From NCBI RefSeq assembly GCF_042477335.2, contig NC_091255.1, positions 17,958,501-18,022,500 on the forward strand: a DNA stretch of 64,000 nt, in the 5' to 3' direction. The stretch's first letter is position 1, and each line of letters opens with the position of its first letter. Shown here piece by piece: positions 1 through 11,468 of the stretch. A program made the translations under genes and the position numbers. Origin of the DNA: Ovis canadensis. Its lineage: Eukaryota; Chordata; Mammalia; Artiodactyla; Bovidae. The notes beneath the pieces are model-generated. The model did not search any database. It was not told the origin of the DNA and saw only the letters and a program-made list of their open reading frames with translations.

Positions 1-208
1 GCTGCAGCCCATGGGGTCGCTAAGAGTCAGACACGACTGACGACTCCACTTTCACTGTTCACTTTCATGCATTGGAGAAGGAAATGGGAACCCACTCCAG
101 TGTTCTTGCCTGGAGAATCCCAGGGACGGGGGAGCCTGGTGGGCTGCCGTCTCTGGGGTCGCACAGAGTCGGACACGACTGAAGCGACTTAGCAGCAACA
201 GCAGCATT
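1..208 (+). mobile_element. Bov-tA-type SINE
   Basis: Typical ruminant tRNA-derived SINE text: the core describing 'cactccagtgttcttgcctgg' style sequence followed by 'gtcggacacgactgaagcg' and a short AGC-rich tail. Two partly repeated 3' halves lie head to tail at 1-50 and 60-208. The left end is cut by the window. Confidence 0.9.
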
Positions 209-214
209 AATGAA

Positions 215-403
215 CGGCGACAGTGGTAACGAATCCGCCTGCCTATGAAGGAGATGTAACAGATATGGTTGATCCCTGGCTCGTGAAAATCCCCTGGAAG
301 AGAGCATGGCAACCCACTCCAATGCTCTTGCCTGGAAAACCCCATGGACAGAGAAACCTGGCAGGTTACAACCCACAGGGTCACAGTCAAACACTGGAGC
401 GAC

Positions 404-405
<2 letters not shown>
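215..405 (+). mobile_element. Bov-tA-type SINE, diverged
   Basis: A second SINE copy follows directly. Its tRNA-like head (gtggtaacgaatccgcctgc) and the 'cactccaatgctcttgcctgg' core are recognisable. It ends in the adjoining CA repeat, a common tail for these SINEs. Confidence 0.8.

Positions 406-450
<45 letters not shown>
406..450. repeat. (CA)n microsatellite
   Basis: About 22 uninterrupted CA dinucleotides directly follow the SINE 3' end, followed by a TA-rich stretch. It is expected to be length-polymorphic. Confidence 0.97.
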
Positions 451-456
<6 letters not shown>

Positions 457-589
457 TGCCTATATATATGACACATATGTTTAAAAAAACAAAAAATGAG
501 TTTCATGATGAACGACCCCGCTGCTACACTAGCACATAAGACTGAAAATAGTAATCTTAAGAGAGCGCTTAAGATCATGAACTCCTTAT

Positions 590-2272
590 TGCCAAATTCA
601 GATTTAAACTGAAGAAACTACAGAAAACTACTAGACCATTCAGGTATGATCTAAATCAAATCCCTTACAGTAATATGGTGGAAGTGACAAATAAGATTCA
701 GGGCATTAGAATCTGATAGAGTGCCTGAAGAACTATGGATGGAGGTTCATGACAGTGTACAGGAGGCAGTGATCAAGACCATCCCCAAGAAAAAGCAATG
801 CAAAAGGGCAAAATGGTTGTCTGAGGAGGCCTTACAAATAGCTGAGAAAAGAAGAGAAGTGAAAGGCAAAGGAGAAAGGAAAGATATATCCATCTGAATG
901 CAGAGTTCCAAAGGACAGAGAGATAAGAAAGCCTTCCTCAGTGATCAGTGCAAAGAAACAGAGGAAAATGACAGAATGGGGAAGATTAGAGATCTCTTCA
1001 AGAAAACTAGAGATGCCAAGGGAACATTTCATGCAAAGATGGGCACAATAAAGGACAGAAATGGTATGGACCTAACAGAAGCAGAAGATAGTAAGAAGAG
1101 GTGGAAAGAATACACAGAAGAACTATACAAAAAAGATCTTCATGACACAGATAACGATGGTGTGATCACTAATCTAGAGCCAGACACCCTGGAGTGCAAA
1201 GTCAAGTGGGCCTTAGGAAGCATCACTACGAACAAAGCTAGTGGAGGTGATGGGATTCCAGCTGAGGTATTTCAAATCTTAAAAAATGATGCTCTTAAAT
1301 TGCTGCACTCAATATGACAGCAAATTTGGAAAACTCAGCCATGGCCACAGAACTGAAAAAGGTCAGTTTTCATTCCAATCCCAAAAAAAGGCAATGCCAA
1401 AGAATGTTCAAACTATTGCACAATTGCACTCCTCTCATACTCTAGCAAAGTAACGCTCAAAATTCTCCAAGCCACGCTTCAACAGTACATGAACTGAGAA
1501 CTTCCAGATGTTCAAGCTGTATTTAGAAAACGCAGAAGAACCAGAGGTCAAATTGCTAACATCCGTTGGATCATAAAAAAAGCAAGAGAATTCGAGAAAA
1601 ACATTTACATCTGCTTAATTGACTACGCTAAGGATCACAACAAACTGGAAAATTCTTGAAGAGATGGGAATAACAGACCACCTGACCTGCCTCCCAAGAA
1701 ATCTGTATGCAGGTCAAGAAGCAAGTTAGAACCAGACATGGAACAACAGATTGGTTCAAAATTGGGAAAAGAGTATGTGAAGGGTGTATATTGTCACCAT
1801 GCTTATTTAGCTTACATGCAAAGTACATCATGCGAAACGGTGGGCTGAATGAAGTTCAAGCTAGAATCAAGATTGCCACGAACAATCTCAGATACGCAGA
1901 TAACACCACGCTTATGGCAGAAAGCAAAAAGGAACTAAAGCGCCTCTTGACGAAGTGAAAAAGGAGAGAGTGAAAGCTGGCTTAAAACTCAACATTCAGA
2001 AAACTACAATCACTTCACGGCAAATAGATGGGAAAACAATGGAAACGATAGACTTTATTTTCTTGGGCTCCAAGAACAGTGCAAATGGTGAGTGCAGTTA
2101 TGAAATTAAGACACTTTCACTCTTTGAAGAAAAAAAAACTATAACAAACCTAGACATAATTATTGGAAACAAAGACAACTTTGCCAACAAAAGTATAGCC
2201 AGTCAGAAAAAGAGTTTTTCCAGTAGTCACATATGGATGTGAGAGTTCCACTACTAACAAAGCTAAGCGCCG
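590..2272 (+). mobile_element. BovB (RTE) LINE fragment, endonuclease-RT linker and RT
   Basis: The sequence encodes, in broken frames, BovB polyprotein: the linker region (DLTEAEDSKKRW, SGGDGIPAE) near 1060-1260 and the RT core near 1700-1960. The catalytic YADD box reads YADN at about 1900. Many stops and frameshifts show a dead copy. The element stops near 2272 in the region normally reading 'gctgagcgccgaagaattga', so it lacks its 3' end. It lies 250 bp from the 3' end of U3-1. Confidence 0.88.
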
Positions 2273-2486
2273 CAGACCTGAACATTAACTGCAAAAACTA
2301 AATACGCAATTAGTAAACTTAGCGGAAGAACTTTTCCAACTACTGAAAAACCAGCACAGTGCTCCGCGAACACATGTCATATCCTACACTTCGCGAACAA
2401 AGACAGAGCCAAGCCTATTTCAGCTATAGCACCATAACAGAATTAAAAGGGAATCTCACATAGAGAAGACTACCAAAGCACAAAAT

Positions 2487-2502
2487 TCTCACTTTCTAGA
2501 AC
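2487..2502 (-). promoter_or_regulatory. 3' box of U3-1
   Basis: On the minus strand this reads GTTCTAGAAAGTGAGA, close to the vertebrate Pol II snRNA 3' box consensus GTTTN0-3AAARNNAGA. It lies 17 nt beyond the RNA 3' end, the usual spacing for Integrator-dependent 3' processing. Confidence 0.7.
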
Positions 2503-2518
2503 ATCACGTAGAAACGAA

Positions 2519-2733
2519 ACCACTCAGACGGCGTTTTCTCCCTCTTACTCTCTCAAATGAGAGAAAAGAACGATCATCAACGGCAGATGGCAGCTGCACA
2601 AGCAACACCAGTCGCCTACTTCACGCTCAGAAGAAAACGCTGCGTCTCCTCCTCGTGGTTTCGGGTGCTCTACACGATCAGAGAAACTTCTCTAGTCACG
2701 GACTATAGAAATGATCCCTGAAAGTATAGTCTT
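2519..2733 (-). ncRNA. SNORD3: U3 snoRNA gene, copy 1 (U3-1)
   Basis: The 215 nt minus-strand sequence matches vertebrate U3 box C/D snoRNA along its length. Its 5' end reads AAGACTATACTTTCAGGGAT, which contains the GAC and box A/A' region that base-pairs with 18S pre-rRNA. Box B (GAGCGTGAAG), box C (GATGATCGT region) and box D (GTCTGAGTGGT at the 3' terminus) are intact. U3 guides cleavages in the 5' ETS and ITS1 in the small-subunit processome of the nucleolus; it does not guide methylation. A PSE sits 43-60 bp upstream and a 3' box downstream, so it looks expressible. It is virtually identical to U3-2. The family is certain from sequence; expression is inferred. Confidence 0.96.
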
Positions 2734-2775
2734 AGCCTCCACCCGCCAGCCGCGGCTGCGTCTGCGGGAGCCTCT

Positions 2776-2793
2776 CACTTTCTAGTGACGGCC
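2776..2793 (-). promoter_or_regulatory. PSE of U3-1
   Basis: The minus strand reads GGCCGTCACTAGAAAGTG, 43-60 bp upstream of the RNA start. It resembles vertebrate PSEs such as the U6 type (ACCGTAACTTGAAAGTA). It is the expected SNAPc binding site, and no TATA box follows it, as expected for a Pol II snRNA-type promoter. Confidence 0.8.
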
Positions 2794-2930
2794 ACATTTG
2801 TGTCGCTCCCCTCGCCGCCTCACAAACATTTTTCCATATTCCATCCCGTAACTTGGTAAAACGGCAAACTTCAAAATATCATGTTCGCTCGGAAATAGCC
2901 CAGAAACACGTCAAAGCCGCAGGACGCCTC

Positions 2931-2960
2931 ATTAGCATACGGCTTCCTGGCACCCAATCA
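2931..2960 (-). promoter_or_regulatory. distal element of U3-1 (octamer-like plus CCAAT)
   Basis: ATTAGCAT at 2931-2938 is one base from the octamer (ATTTGCAT form), about 200 bp upstream of the RNA. CCAATCA follows at 2954-2960. This is the normal DSE distance for Pol II snRNA genes. Assignment is by position and similarity only. Confidence 0.55.
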
Positions 2961-4279
2961 CAGGCGGCCGCTTCCGACTCCTACTCCAGCCCGCCGTCGC
3001 CCCAACCACCGCATCCCGAGCCCCGCAGCCCTCTGCAGGCCGAGCACACGCTTCCTGCCACCGGTCCGCGTGGACGGCCTCTGCCTGCTCAAGTCCGCCT
3101 GCTTGGACAGGCCAGATTTCCTCTGTCTTGAAAGAGAGGTGGGGGCGAGGAGGGAGGAAAAAAGACAGAGAACTAGTCTACTCCTGCATAATAACAAAGG
3201 CACCCATGTGGTTTATGAACGTCTTCTCCACGACAGGCATTTTAACCCATGGTCTCACTTCCTCCTCTAAAGGGAAAGGGTGTGGTTATGTCCCCACTCT
3301 CACACAGGCTGGCTGGAGCACCTGTCACAAAGCTCCTCAAGGGAACCACAGGTGCTGCTAGGTACATGTGGCACTTGATCAGGCCCCGTTCTTTCTAGAA
3401 AACCACGGTGTCTTCATCAGGCGGTCTGAGCTCCAGTCAAGTTCATTTCTCTAAGAAAGCATTACATACACCATCTCAAACTTTGGTCGTCAATGACTGA
3501 TCTTCCTGGCTTCCACATCTCAGAGGAAGCCAACCATTTACTTGTGGCAAAAGTTAATCCAGCCGTCTCCTCAAAGAACACACCTTACCTACGATGCTGT
3601 GTAACTGTCATTTAACTTCCTGCTGTATAGACGTTTCTGCCCCAGGTTTTCCAGCATGCCAGAAAGCACAGTGCTCTGTGAGCAGGCAGTCCGTGGTTTT
3701 CTGAATCAACCACATTTTTTCATTGCATCACAGTAACATGAATAAGGTGACTATCATTTCATCTCATCCTATCACCTCTAGTTGAGCAGTTCCTTAAGAT
3801 AAGGTCCCTTCCAGTCACTTTCACACAGGAGCCCCTTGTCTCTCGTCTCAGCCCTTCCATATCCATTCTCTGCTCCTCCAGCCTTTCTGGGGACTTCTTG
3901 CTATGCATGCCAACCTTGGCCTCCTTCAAGCAGATTCTCAGCTCTCCTTACCTCTGGATGCTTCCCCTCAGCCTCCCGGCTAACAGTGACGACACTGTTT
4001 TGTATCCCTAATTACCTTTGTAAGTGCCTCTACCTACTGTTATAAATGCATTTACTTCTCCCTTCTCAACTGTGAGGTGTTTAAAGCAAAAAGAGTGAGC
4101 ACCTTTTGGCAGCTCTTTGCAGGAGCTCTTTGCAGGAGGTCCCCTTTGTCTTGTCACTTTAGCAAAGCTATACAGCAAGTAACCTTAAACTAGACGTCCC
4201 CACACTCCACTCATCTCCTGGCCCAAGCACACCTTCCAAATCTTTTTTTTTTCCCCCTTCCGTAACTTTTGATCACACA

Positions 4280-4712
4280 ATACCTTGCCTAACCTGTTGG
4301 TTCTCTCTGTATATCAAAGATGTAGAAATGAAGAATAAGTAATTAACAGGTGGCCAGATCTCTTCCCCAGTTTCCCCTTCAGTAATCTTCAAACAAACTG
4401 TATGGAACAAACTGTGTAAACAAGATAGCATCTAAACAAAAACAACAAGAAGCCAACAAGCCTGCAAGCGGGGGGGATAATGATGATGACTCTGACCCCC
4501 TATCTCTAATGATTAACTGAGATTATTTCCCTTTTCCCTGTTAAAAACTTTCATGGCTCAGCGGAACCTTAGGAGCTGGTTTTCAGGAATGTGAGTTCAA
4601 CTTCTCCCCAGATTGCTGGCATTCTGATTAAAAGCAATGTTTTCCATTTCTACCAACACCTGCCTCTTGAGCACTGATTTTCAAGCAGCCGGCTGCCAGA
4701 CCTGAGTTCAGT
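4280..4712 (+). mobile_element. probable solo LTR of an endogenous retrovirus
   Basis: The 3' part resembles a ruminant ERV LTR: an AATAAA-like signal region ('gattaaaagcaatg'), then 'cacctgcctcttgagcac' and a terminal 'ctgagttcagtaaca'. No viral coding sequence adjoins it. The left boundary is uncertain. It is an old, non-coding remnant. Confidence 0.45.
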
Positions 4713-5364
4713 AACAGATTCAGGCCTTGTTTACCACTGTATCTCTAGCCCCTTACCTTGCTGCAGTCTCCCACATTTTATTGATGGTGGCATTTTTTCC
4801 ACATTCTTCTCTTTTCAGAAATAACATATAAATGCATTTTCAAAATGCTATTTTATATACGACTTTTAAAAATCTGAATACTCTGTAAGTTTTTATTTTT
4901 TCTTTAAGGAACTAAGACTTCACATTCTTAGCCTATTACAAATCAATACTTAATCTGAAGCTCTTATCTTCTGTCTCTAAAAGACACTAACACTTCTTCC
5001 TGACTCCTATAAGACCAAGGTGTGCTGGGATGTATCAAATTAGTTTTCTAACCTTATAAATATGACACCAAGCATCTGTGGATGAGGTTATTTATCACTG
5101 TCATTTTTAATTTAACCTTCTAAAATCCTGAATTTTGATTTGACTCTTACTTTTAAAACCTCTGTTGGTTACTCACCTGAATGTAGATATGAGCAGTACA
5201 TATTGGTGATGAAAAAAAATTACTTTTAAGACAGAACAAGAAAAGTGTACCAAATATTCCTTGCCATCTGAGCCACTATCTTCCCATTTAGCGTGCATTA
5301 TGTATCTGTATTATACGTTAATAGATTGCCTTTGACACAAGAATTCCTATGTACCTCCCCCCTA
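4713..5364. other. AT-rich DNA, nothing recognised
   Basis: Low-GC sequence with no repeat, RNA gene or coding exon that I can recognise. Confidence 0.5.
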
Positions 5365-5645
5365 AAAAAAATTGATTTCCTCCTGGCACCAGTAAGGTAA
5401 CTTGTTAGGGGTCCTTTTCTCAATCCTGTAAGGGGTCATGACGACCCACAATTCACCTTGCTGGACTATATAAACTGTCAGCGTGTTAATCTGAGGTATA
5501 ATCCTTTGTCTCAAAAACTTCTGTAACTGTGCTCTGACCTCTAATAGCAGAACAGTCCTCAGAACTCTCTGAGAGACTGTCTCCTGGGTTATAATCGTCA
5601 GGATGGCGCGAATAAAATTGTCCATTTCTTTCTTAAGATTGAAAA
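5365..5645 (+). mobile_element. probable LTR fragment (R-U5-like)
   Basis: A TATA-like 'tatataaa' near 5468 and 'ctctgagagactgtctcctg' are followed by 'gaataaaat' near 5611, an arrangement typical of a retroviral LTR promoter and polyadenylation region. No flanking viral genes are visible. The long minus-strand frame across it has no recognisable protein similarity. Confidence 0.4.
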
Positions 5646-5651
5646 AAAATT

Positions 5652-5765
5652 TTTTTTTTGGCTGCACTTGGAGACATGTGGGATCTTAGTTTCCTGACCA
5701 GGGACTGAACCCAGGCCCCCTGGAGTAGAAGTTTCAAGCCTTAACCACTGAACAGCCTGGTAAGT
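5652..5765 (-). mobile_element. CHR-2-type tRNA-Glu SINE fragment
   Basis: Reads T-rich tail, 'ggctgcacttgg', then 'cctgaccagggactgaaccc' and 'ttaaccactgaac', the reverse complement of the tRNA-Glu-derived head of cetartiodactyl CHR-type SINEs. Confidence 0.75.
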
Positions 5766-5805
5766 CTATCTTAGACTGGCTGTTTATTTTTCCTTGGCTG
5801 ATTTT

Positions 5806-5883
5806 AAATTGCATTTAGTTAAACCAACATAATAATAAAAGAAAAAGTCATACCACTGAAGGGGAGAAAGAACAAACCATCTT
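5806..5883. repeat. short duplication, split in its second copy by BovB
   Basis: About 78 bp ('gcatttagttaaaccaacat' through 'gaacaaaccatctt') recurs as 6172-6197 plus 8387-8449. The second copy is interrupted by the BovB element at 6198-8386, flanked by a short 'ccaaca' direct repeat. Confidence 0.75.
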
Positions 5884-5892
5884 AAAACAACT

Positions 5893-6117
5893 AATGAAAG
5901 TCCCTCAGTTGTGTCTGACTCTTTGCGACCTCATGGACCTCATGGACTGTAGACTGCAAGGCTTCTCTGTCCATGAAATTCTCCAGGCCAGAATACTGGC
6001 ATGGGTAGCCATTCCCTTCTCCAGGGGATCTTCCCAACCCAGGGATCGAACCCAGGTCTCCCTCATTGCAGGTGGATTCTTTACCCACTTAGCCATTCAG
6101 GAAGCCATTCCTATGGC
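5893..6117 (-). mobile_element. Bov-tA-type SINE
   Basis: Full-looking copy in reverse: 'cagttgtgtctgactctttg' at the left and the tRNA-like head ('ggatcgaacccaggtctccc ... gattctttaccc') at the right. Confidence 0.92.
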
Positions 6118-6197
6118 ATGTTCCTAGCCTAATCTAAAAGGAAAACACAGGATACTTGGGTGGAGGATATTTTAAACTGCATTTAGTTAACCAACAG

Positions 6198-8386
6198 GTG
6201 ATTATACTGTGGAAGTGACAAATAGATTCAGGGGATTAAAACCTGATAGACAGAGTGCTTAAAGAACTGTGGATGGAGGTTCATGACAGTGTACAGGAGG
6301 CAGTGATCAAGCCGTCCCCAAGAAAAAGAAATGCAAAAAGGCAAAATGGTTGTCTGAGGAGGCCTTACAAATAGCTGAGAAAAGAAGAGAAGCGAAAGGC
6401 AAAGGAGAAAAAGAAAGATATATCCATCTGAATGCAGAGTTCCAAAGGATAGCAAGGAGAGATAAGAAAGCCTTCCTCAGTGATCAGTGCAAAGAAATAG
6501 AGGAAAAGAATAGAATGGGAAAGATTAGAGATCTCTTCAAGAAAATTAGAGACACTAAGGGAACATTCATGTACAGATGGACACGGTGAAAGACAGAAAT
6601 GGTACGGACCTAACAGAAGCAGAAGACAGTAAGAAGAGGTGGCAAGAATACACAGAAGAACTACACAAAAAAGATCTTCATGACTCAGATAATCACGATG
6701 GTGTGATCACTCATCGAGAGCCAGACATCCTGGAGTGTAAAGTCAAGCGGGCCTTAGGAAGCATCAGTATGCACAAAGCTAGTGGAGGTGATGGAATTCC
6801 AGCTGAGTGATTGAAAATTCTAACCTGATGCTGTAAAAGTGCTGCATTCAATATGACAGCAAATTTGGAAAACTCAGCAGTGGCCACAGGACTGGAAAAG
6901 GTCAGTTTTCATTCCAATCCCAAAGAAAGGCAATGCCAAAGAAGGCTCAAACTACCACACAATTGCACTCCTCTCACACGCCAGCAAAGTAATGCTCAAA
7001 ATTCTCCAAGCCAGGCTTCAACAGTACATGAACTGTGAACTTCCAGATGTTCAAGCTGGATTTAGAAAAAGCAGAGGAACCAGAGATCAAATTGCCAACA
7101 TCTGTTGGATCATCATAAAAAGCAAGAGGGTTCCAGGAGAAATATCTACTTGTGCTTTATTGACTATGCCAAAGCCTTTGACTGTGTGGATCACCACAAA
7201 CTGTGGAAAATTTAAGAGATGGGAATACCAGACTACCTGACCTGCCTCCTGAGAAATCTGTATGCAGGTCAAGAAGCAACAGTTAGAACTGGATATGGAA
7301 CAACAGACCGGTTCCAAATTGGGAAAGGAGTACGTCAAAGCTGTATATTGTCACCTTATTTAACTTATATACAGAATACATCATGAGAAATGCCAGGCTG
7401 GATGAAGCACAAGCTGGAATCAAGACTGCCAGAAAACATACCAATAACCTCAGATATGCGGATGACACCACCCTTTTGGCAGAAATCGAAAAAGAACTAA
7501 AGAGCCTCGTAATGAAAGTGAAAGAGCAGAGTGAAAAAGTTGGCTTAAAACTCAACATTCAAAAAACTAAGATTATGCCATCTGGTCTCGTCACTTTGGC
7601 TTCCCTGATAGAATCGGCCTGCAACTTGGGAGACCTGGGCTCTATCCCTGGGTTGGGAACATCCCCTGGAGAAGGGAAAGACTACCCACTCCAGCATTCT
7701 GGTCTGGAGAAGGATCTCAAAGAGTCAGACACCACTTTCACTTTCACCCATCACTCCACGGCAAACAGACGGGGAAATGATGGAATCAGTAAGAGACTTT
7801 TATATTCTTGGGCTCTAAAATCACTGCAGATGGTGACTATAGCCATGAAATTAAAAGATGCTTGTTCCTTGGAAGAAAAGCTATGACCAACCTAGACAGC
7901 ATATTAAAAAGCAGAGACATTACTTTGCCAACAAAGGTCTGTCTAGTCAAAGCTATGTTTTTTCCAGTAGTCATGTATGCATTTGAGAGTTGGACTATAA
8001 AGAAAGCTGAGCACCCCAAAGAATTGATGCTTTTGAACTGTGGTGTTGGAGAAGACTGTTGAGAGTCCCTTGGACTGCAAGGAGATCCAACCAGTCCATC
8101 CTAAAGGAAATCAGTCCTTGAATGTTCATTGGAAGGACTGATGATGAAGCTGAAATTCCAATACTCTGACCACCTGATGGGAAGAACCAACTCATTGGAA
8201 AAGACCCTGATGCTGGGAAAGATTGAAGGCAGGAGGAGAAGGGGATGACAGAGGACAAGATGGTTGGATGGCATCACCAACTCAATGGATATGAGTTTGA
8301 GCAAGCTCCAGGAGTTTGTGATGAACAGGGAAGCCTGGTATGCTGCAGTCGCAAAGAGTGGGACACAGCTGAGCAACTGAACTGAA
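6198..8386 (+). mobile_element. BovB (RTE) LINE, 5'-truncated, carrying a SINE
   Basis: It runs from the BovB endonuclease-RT linker to a normal 3' end ('gagcaactgaactgaa'). Broken reading frames encode RKKAFLSDQCKEIEE near 6430-6530, SGGDGIPAE near 6790, and RT with an intact YADD box (LRYADDTTL) near 7460. Stops and frameshifts in every domain make it inactive. A SINE is inserted at 7588-7750. The insertion site is a 'ccaaca' direct repeat within a local duplication. Confidence 0.92.
7588..7750 (+). mobile_element. Bov-tA-type SINE inside BovB
   Basis: 'cctgggctctatccctgggt' tRNA-like head and 'actccagcattctggtctgg' core interrupt the RT region of the host BovB. Confidence 0.85.
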
Positions 8387-8449
8387 GCCAACATAATTAT
8401 AAAAGAAAAAAATCATAATACTGAGAGGGAAAGAGAACAAACCATCTTT

Positions 8450-8693
8450 GTCGGGGGTAGGGGGGAGGAATGGCTTACCTGCCAGAAATCAACAAATCAC
8501 CTTTAAAAATACTATGAAAGAAAGCACTGAAAAACTATTAACAGGAAAGGAGACTAGCAAAAAAAAAAAAAAAAAAAGTAAAGAAAAATACACCTGCTTA
8601 AATATATGCAGAAACCACTCACACAACATTCTCCTCCTTCAAAGAAAACATAAAAACATTCAGAAACAAAAACTAACACGCTTAAAAACCCCA
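8450..8693. other. short unique spacer with A-tract
   Basis: A/G-rich DNA with an A18-19 tract near 8560-8578. No gene or clear repeat recognised. Confidence 0.4.
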
Positions 8694-8703
8694 GAGAATA
8701 AGA

Positions 8704-11468
8704 TTCAGTTCAGTTCATTCCAGCTGCTCAGTCGTGTCTGACTCTTTGTGACCCCATGGACTGCAGCACACCAGGCCTCCCTGTCCATCACCAACTCCCG
8801 GAGTTTAGTCGGTGATGCCATCCAACCATCTCATCCTCTCTTGTCCCCTTCTCCTCTAGCCGTCAATATTTCCCAGCACCAAGTTCTTTTCCAACAGTCA
8901 GCTCTTCGCATCAGGTGGCCAAAGTACTGGAGTTTCAGCTTCAACATTAGTCCTTCCAATGAACATTCAAGGACTGATTTCCTTTAGGATGGACTGGTTG
9001 GATCTCCTTGCAGTCCAAGGGACTCTCAACAGTCTTCTCTAACACCACAGTTCAAAAGCATCAATTCTTTGGTGCTCAGCTTTCTTTATAGTCCAACTCT
9101 CACATCCATACATGACTACTGGAAAAACCATAGCCTTGACTAGACAGACCTTTGTTGGCAAAGTAATGTCTCTGCTTTTTAATATGCTAAGTTGGTCATA
9201 ACTTTTCTTCCAATGAACAAGTGTCTTTATTCCATGGCTGCAGTCACCATCTGCAGGGATTTAGGAGCTCAAAATAAAAAGTCTGCCACTGTTTCCACTG
9301 TTTCTCCATCTATTTCCCATGAAGTGATAGGACCAGATGCCATGATCTTCGTTTTCTGAATGTTGAGCTTTAAGCCAACTTTTTCACTCTCCTCTTTCAC
9401 TTTCATCAAGAGGCTCTTTAGTTCTTCTTTACTTTCTGCCATAAGGGTGGTGTCATCTGCATATCTGAGGTGATCGATATTTCTCCCGGCAATCTTGATT
9501 CCAAATTGTGCTTCATCCAGCCCAGCGTTTCTCATGATATACTCTGCATATAACTTAAATAAGCAGGGTGACAATATACAGCCTTGACGTACTCCTTTTC
9601 CTATTTGGAACCAGTCTGTTGTTCCATGTCCCGTTCTAACTGTTGCTTCCTGACCTGCATACATATTTCTCAGGACACAGGCCAAGTGGTCTGGTATTTC
9701 CGTCACTTTAGGAATTTTCCACAGTTTATTGTTATCCACACAGTCAAAGGCTTTGGCATAGTCAGTAAAGCAGAAATAGATGTTTTTCTGGAACTCTCTT
9801 TTTTTTTGATGATCCAGCGGATGTTGGCAATTTGATCTCTGGTTCCTCTGCGTTTTCTAAACCAGCTTGAACATTTAAAATTTCATGGTTCACATAACTG
9901 CTGAAGCCTGGCATGGAAAATTTTGAGCATTACTTTGCTAGCGTTTGAGATGAGTGCAATTGTGCTGTTGTTTGAGCATTCTTTGGCATTGTCTTTCCTT
10001 GGGAATTGGAATGAAAACTGACCTTTTCCAGTCCTGTGGCCACTGCTGACTTTTCCAAATTTGCTGGCATATTGAGTGCAGCACTTTAACAGCATCATCT
10101 TTTAGGATTTGAAATAGCTCAGTTGGAATTCCGTCACCTCCATTAGCCCACTTGACTTCACATTCCAGGATGTCTGGCTCTAGGTGAGTGATCATACCAT
10201 CGTGATTATCTGGGTCATGAAAATCTTTTTTGTACAGTTCTTCTGTGTATTCTTGCCACCTCTTCTTACTATCTTCTGCTTCTGTTAGGTCCATACCATT
10301 TCTGTCCTTTATTAAGCCCATCTTTGCATGAAATGTTCCCTTGGTATCTCTAATTTTCTTGAAGAGAGCTCTAGTCTTTCCCATTCTATTCTAGTCTTTC
10401 CCATTCTATTGTTTCTTTAGAACTCTGCATTCAAATGGGTACATCTTTCCTTTTCTCCTTTGCTTTAGGCTTCTCCTCTTTGCACAGCTATTTTAAGGCC
10501 TCCTCAGACACCCACTTTGCTTTTTTGCATTTCTTTTTCTTGGGGATGGTCTTGCTTCCTGTCTCCTGTATATGTCACAAACCTCCATCTATAGTTCATC
10601 AGTCACTCTATCAGATCTAGTCCCTTAAATCTGCATCTCACTGCCACTGTATAATTGTTAGGAATTTTATTTAGGTCATAGCTGAATGGTCTAGTGATTT
10701 TCCCTACTTTCTTCAACTTAAGTCTGAATTTGGCAATAAGTAATCATGATCTGAGCCACAGTCAGCACCCAGTCTCATTTTTGTCAACTGTAGAGAGCTT
10801 CTCCATCGCTGACTGCAAAGAATATAATCAATCTGATGTCGGTGTTGACCATCTGGTGATGTCCATGTGTCCAACACACAGTTGTGGATGTGACTGGTGA
10901 TGGAATCAAGGTCTGATGCTATAAAGGGCAATATTGCATAGGAACCTGGGTAGTTAGGTCCATGAATCAAGGCAAATTGGAAGTGATCAAACAGGAGATG
11001 GCAAAAGTGAACATTAACACTTTAAGATCAGCAAAATAAAATGGACTGGAATGGGGGAATTTAACTCAGATGATCATTATATCTACTACTGTGGGCTAGA
11101 ATCCCTTAGAAGAAATGGAGTAGCCATCATAATCAACAAAACAGTCCAAAATGCAGTACATGGATGCAATCTCAAAAACGACAGAATGATCTGTTCATTT
11201 CCAAGATAAACCATTCAATATCACAGTAATCCAAGTAAGTCTATGCCCCCCAACTAGTAATACTGAAGAAGCTAAAGTTAAAAGGTTCTATGAAGACCTA
11301 CAGGACGGCCTAGAATTAACACTCAAAAAAAAAAAATGCCCTTTTCATTATAGAGGACTATTCCTCTATAGTTAACAGGCAAATTTGGCCAGAGTACAGA
11401 GGGCAAAGGCTAAGAGAATTTTGCCAAGAGAACACACTGGACTCATCCAACAACACAAGGGAATAAGA
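8704..11468 (-). mobile_element. BovB (RTE) LINE with inverted 5' segment
   Basis: The minus-strand part (8704-10870) runs from the BovB 3' end through RT (LRYADDTTL near 9450) and the linker. At about 10870 orientation flips: 10871-11460 reads on the plus strand as the BovB endonuclease region (HYIYYC, RRNGVAIM equivalents). The two parts join within about 15 nt of each other in element coordinates. A candidate 10 bp target duplication (gagaataaga at 8694-8703, gggaataaga at 11459-11468) flanks the whole. This fits one insertion with a twin-priming-type 5' inversion. All frames are broken. Confidence 0.88.

Larger units (their letters stand above)
2519..4090. repeat. U3-1 paralogous block (matches 22619-24180)
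   Basis: From 2521 to 3497 this equals 22621-23597 with one visible difference (3005 a versus 23105 g). From 3498 to about 4090 the match continues at lower identity with indels, then ends. The upstream part (2734-3200) is CpG-rich. Beyond the U3 promoter I recognise no gene here; open frames inside it appear only because of base composition. Confidence 0.9.

Noticed and set aside
52-450. Frames with Cys-Val or His-Thr repeats
   Set aside because: Translation of the CA microsatellite and adjoining SINEs.
898-1317. BovB-derived frames as host genes
   Set aside because: All carry stops or frameshifts in flanking domains and match BovB; no sign of domestication.
2836-2860. Plus-strand 'cccgtaacttgg' as a U6-type PSE
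   Set aside because: It points away from the U3 gene and no small RNA begins at the expected distance on the plus strand.
2853-3131. 92-codon frame repeated at 22953-23231
   Set aside because: It lies in the CpG-rich promoter block of the U3 genes and recurs only because the block is duplicated; low-complexity proline/serine content.
5362-5667. 101-codon minus-strand frame
   Set aside because: It overlaps a probable LTR on the opposite strand and a SINE tail; no recognisable protein.
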